64,000 bases of DNA, from contig JBAZXA010000006.1 in the NCBI GenBank assembly GCA_041660045.1, positions 62,001-126,000 of the forward strand, read 5' to 3'. The DNA is from WM-3-3 sp041660045 (GTDB lineage: Bacteria; Pseudomonadota; Gammaproteobacteria; Methylococcales; Methylomonadaceae). Shown piece after piece: positions 61,457-64,000 of this stretch (position 1 is its first letter; every line of letters begins with the position of its first letter). The position numbers and the translations under genes are program-made. The notes below the pieces were generated by a model. The model was not told the DNA's origin. It worked only from the letters and a program-made list of their open reading frames with translations, and searched no databases.

Positions 61457-61914
61457 AGAAGCGTCTGTAGAAAATAGCTAATGGATAGCACAGGCATATC
61501 GATAGTCGATCAAATGTGGGTTTTTAATTTCAGATTGACCAGTTTTTAGGCATCGTTTGTGAAAATGTATTTCAAAAACAGGTCTTATTGGTCGACAACC
61601 AGGTAATACTTGATGCCGTTTTAGGGTTTTCTAGGAAGGCGAAATCAAATGGCAGCCAATCTGAATCGTTTAGCAGCCAGTGCAGTTCGGGCCTTAATGT
61701 ATATGCTTCATCAGCTTGTAGGTAAATAAGACGGTTTGCGCACTCGCATTAAAGTAGGGATCAAAACTACAACCGGTAAGCTAATGTAGTCCATATTAAA
61801 CCGGCATCGCCCAATTCGAATGTGAGACGAAGTTTGGGCGCATAATAGTTGAGCTAGTGGCTAAGTTTTACAGGGTGACAGCCAATCGCTATCAGTTTGG
61901 AATGGGGCATCGCT
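61457..61914. other. Gene-poor stretch with a possible decayed gene
   Basis: About 460 bases before the topA 3' end. The minus strand shows protein-like stretches broken by stops and frame changes (see the pseudogene entry). Otherwise nothing is recognised, and no topA terminator is evident. Confidence 0.4.
61570..61860 (-). pseudogene. Possible remnant of an outer-membrane protein gene
   Basis: Read on the minus strand from about 61850, one frame gives NYYAPKLRLTFELGDAGLIW. A shifted frame gives FDPYFNASAQTVLFTY, and the first frame resumes as RLIYLQADEAYTLRPELHW and LLNDSDWLPFDFAFLENP before a stop near 61577. The pieces are protein-like, rich in aromatic/alternating residues as in beta-barrels, and broken by at least two disruptions. 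No start or full domain remains. It may equally be chance; the identification is weak. Confidence 0.3.
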
Positions 61915-64000
61915 TTATTTTGGCCCGTGCACATCAGCTGGGTCGCCTTCATAGGGGGTTGCATAATTGCAATCTTTTTGCGGGCAGACTTTTTCGACGC
62001 CTTTGCGTTTAGTTTCTTTTACGGTCAATATCGGCCAATCGCAATTAGGGCAGCTCTCTTTAATTGGGGCGTTCCAGAGTGCATAGCTGCAAGTGGGGTA
62101 TTCTGAGCAGGAATAGAATATTTTGCTATTGCGGGATTTTCGCTTAAGGATCATGCCTTTTTTACATTGGGGGCATTCAACACCGGTATCGGCTGGTTTT
62201 TCTATGGGTTCTATGTGTTTGCATTTGGGGTAGGCGCTGCAACCGATAAATTTACCATAGCGGCCAGTTTTAAAGATTAAAGGGGATTCACATTTTGGGC
62301 AAACCCGGCCTTCTACGGTTTCTGGCTCATTGCTTGCGCTGGCATCCTCGTTAAGGTTGCGGGTATAAGAGCAGGTTGGGTAGTTGTTGCATCCAATAAA
62401 GCGGCCATTTTTGCCTAGGCGAATAGAAAGCGGGCTACCGCATTCAGGGCATTTTTCGTCGATGGCTTCATGGGTGACATCTTTACGTTGCACACTTTCA
62501 TCTTTTTCTTGTATGAGTGAGGTAAACGGGTTCCAAAATTCGTGCATTAATGGAATCCAATCTTTTTCGCCGCGGGAGACGGCATCCAATTGGTCTTCTA
62601 AGTTGGCGGTAAAATCGTAATCGACGTATTTGGTGAAATGTTCGGTTAGGAATTTATTAACGATACGGCCGACATCGGTGGGATAAAAGCGTTTGCCGTC
62701 CAAGGTGACATAATCTCGGTTTTGTAACGTCGAGATGATGGTGGCATAGGTCGAAGGCCGGCCGATGCCGTGTTCTTCCAAGGCTTTCACTAAACTGGCT
62801 TCACCGTAGCGTGGTGGGGGTTCGGTAAAGTGTTGATTGGCATTGATGTCATCTAAATCAACAGGGCGGCCTTCTTCCAACGGTGGTAAAAAGCTTTCTT
62901 TGTCGTCACTTTCCTTACTGTCGTCTTTGCCTTCCAAATACACGGCCATAAAGCCAGGGCTGGCTATGGTTGACCCTGTTGCCCTAAACACATGCAGGCC
63001 ATCAGCACAGGTTAAGTCAGCGGCTACCATGTTTAGCGTGGCGTGTATCATTTGGCAGGCGATGGTACGCTTCCAAATTAGTTCGTAGAGTTTAAATTGT
63101 TCGGCGCTTAGGTAGTTTTTAATTTGGTTAGGTAAATGCCGTGCCGAGGTGGGTCGAACTGCTTCATGGGCTTCTTGGGCATTTTTTGATTTGGTTTTAA
63201 ATTGCCGAGGTTCTTTAGGGACGTTTTCTTTACCATAGGTTTCAGCAATTAACGCCCGGATGTCTTCTACAGCCTCAATCGACAGGTTGACTGAATCCGT
63301 ACGCATGTAAGTGATCAAACCGGCGGTTTCGCCGCCTATGTCGATGCCTTCATAAAGTTGCTGGGCCACCATCATCGTGCGTTTGGTGGTAAAGCCCAGT
63401 TTACGCGCCGCTTCTTGTTGTAGGGTTGAGGTAATAAAGGGTGGTGCGGGATTGCGTTTTTGTTGTTTCTTTTCTAGTTTGCTGACAATTAGTTTGCCGT
63501 CTGCAGCGGCCAACAGAGCTTGTTTGGTGGTTTCCACCAGGGCCTGGTCAGTGATGCTAAATTGGGTAATTTTTTCGCCATTAAATTGCGTAAGCTTTGC
63601 TTTAAAGTGCTGCTCGTGGGTGGTTAAGGCGGCATCTATCGTCCAATATTCCCGAGTCTTAAAAGCCTCGATTTCCAATTCGCGTTCGACGATCATTCTC
63701 AGGGCTGGGCTTTGTACGCGTCCAGCGGAGAGACCACGGCGTATTTTTTTCCAGAGTAGCGGCGATAATTTAAAGCCGACCAAGTAATCCAGTGCACGTC
63801 TGGCTTGTTGGGCGTTAATTAAATTAATGGCGAGTTGTTCAGGATGGGCAATCGCTTCAGTAACCGCTTTTTTGGTAATCTCATGAAAAACAACACGATA
63901 AACTGGTTTGTTTTTAATCAGTTTTTTTTCGTTTAGCAATTCATATAAATGCCATGAAATAGCTTCGCCTTCGCGGTCTGGGTCAGTTGCCAAGTAAAGC
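61915..64000 (-). CDS. topA: DNA topoisomerase I, N-terminus cut by window
   Basis: C-terminal 695 or so residues of TopA, which relaxes negative supercoils. The frame is open to the window edge and enters within the TOPRIM domain at LYLATDPDREGEA, so only the first 100 or so residues are missing. The active-site Tyr is in GLITYMRTDSVNLS. RPSTYATIISTLQNRDYV and the gate domains follow. The C-terminus has four Cys-rich zinc-ribbon-like units (for example CPECGSPLSIRLGKNGRFIGC and CPNCDWPILTVKE). The gene ends DPADVHGPK at 61915. Confidence 0.96.
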   Translation of the reverse strand, partial: LYLATDPDREGEAISWHLYELLNEKKLIKNKPVYRVVFHEITKKAVTEAIAHPEQLAINLINAQQARRALDYLVGFKLSPLLWKKIRRGLSAGRVQSPALRMIVERELEIEAFKTREYWTIDAALTTHEQHFKAKLTQFNGEKITQFSITDQALVETTKQALLAAADGKLIVSKLEKKQQKRNPAPPFITSTLQQEAARKLGFTTKRTMMVAQQLYEGIDIGGETAGLITYMRTDSVNLSIEAVEDIRALIAETYGKENVPKEPRQFKTKSKNAQEAHEAVRPTSARHLPNQIKNYLSAEQFKLYELIWKRTIACQMIHATLNMVAADLTCADGLHVFRATGSTIASPGFMAVYLEGKDDSKESDDKESFLPPLEEGRPVDLDDINANQHFTEPPPRYGEASLVKALEEHGIGRPSTYATIISTLQNRDYVTLDGKRFYPTDVGRIVNKFLTEHFTKYVDYDFTANLEDQLDAVSRGEKDWIPLMHEFWNPFTSLIQEKDESVQRKDVTHEAIDEKCPECGSPLSIRLGKNGRFIGCNNYPTCSYTRNLNEDASASNEPETVEGRVCPKCESPLIFKTGRYGKFIGCSAYPKCKHIEPIEKPADTGVECPQCKKGMILKRKSRNSKIFYSCSEYPTCSYALWNAPIKESCPNCDWPILTVKETKRKGVEKVCPQKDCNYATPYEGDPADVHGPK

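Overview
The window looks like chromosomal DNA of an AT-leaning gammaproteobacterium, most likely a methanotroph of the order Methylococcales. This placement is an inference. It rests on the overall gene families, a MoxY/LapD-type sensor kinase at the left edge, the ffh / rpsP-rimM-trmD-rplS order, and small membrane proteins of a type I associate with that group. No methane or methanol oxidation gene is present to prove it. Many genes start with TTG or GTG.

Layout. (1) 1-1961: a NarL/UhpB-type two-component pair whose kinase is cut by the window edge. (2) 2526-3397: lexA with an operator-like direct repeat in front and a previously uncalled 48-residue membrane peptide gene directly behind it. 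(3) 3.7-12.5 kb: housekeeping genes: a DUF2380/3280-like secreted protein, a MIF-family tautomerase, pyrF, an AEC transporter, a cinA-like gene, uup, tRNA-Ser(GGA), dnaB and alr. (4) 12.9-19.5 kb: membrane genes: an AsmA-family protein, a cis/trans fatty-acid isomerase with a haem motif, and kup. (5) 19.9-24.8 kb: an FkbM methyltransferase and a LapA-like RTX adhesin carrying a retention module and a TAAG LapG-type cleavage motif. (6) 25.0-37.0 kb: a tightly packed 12-gene unit that encodes a legionaminic-acid-type nonulosonic acid pathway (LegB, LegC, LegG, LegI, LegH/NeuD, PtmE, LegF). Embedded in it is an unusual acyl module: deacetylase, AMP-dependent ligase, Gfo/Idh oxidoreductase, acyl carrier protein and a GNAT-like protein. 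(7) 37.4-44.9 kb: the flagellar filament block: flagellin 1, flaG, fliD, fliS, a fliT-like gene, flagellin 2 and a Maf glycosyltransferase. (8) 44.9-51.5 kb: ypjD, ffh, rpsP-rimM-trmD-rplS, a frameshifted ogt, xerD and lpxA. (9) 52-55.6 kb: a glycine-rich autotransporter with visibly higher G+C than its neighbours. (10) 55.7-60.2 kb: a small secreted protein divergent from a CpxRA-like two-component system, then a convergent vanadium-haloperoxidase/PAP2 enzyme. (11) 60.2-64 kb: a long gene-poor stretch with one 56-residue membrane peptide gene and a possible decayed gene, then the C-terminal part of topA.

How it fits together. Regions 6 and 7 form one functional story: the sugar unit would make an activated nonulosonic acid, possibly carrying an unusual acyl group, and the Maf enzyme beside flagellin 2 would attach it to the flagellins. 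The adhesin of region 5 and the autotransporter of region 9 are separate cell-surface systems. The most original observations are the alphaproteobacterial-style LexA operator paired with a matching recognition helix, the lexA-linked small membrane peptide, and the acyl module inside the legionaminic-acid operon.
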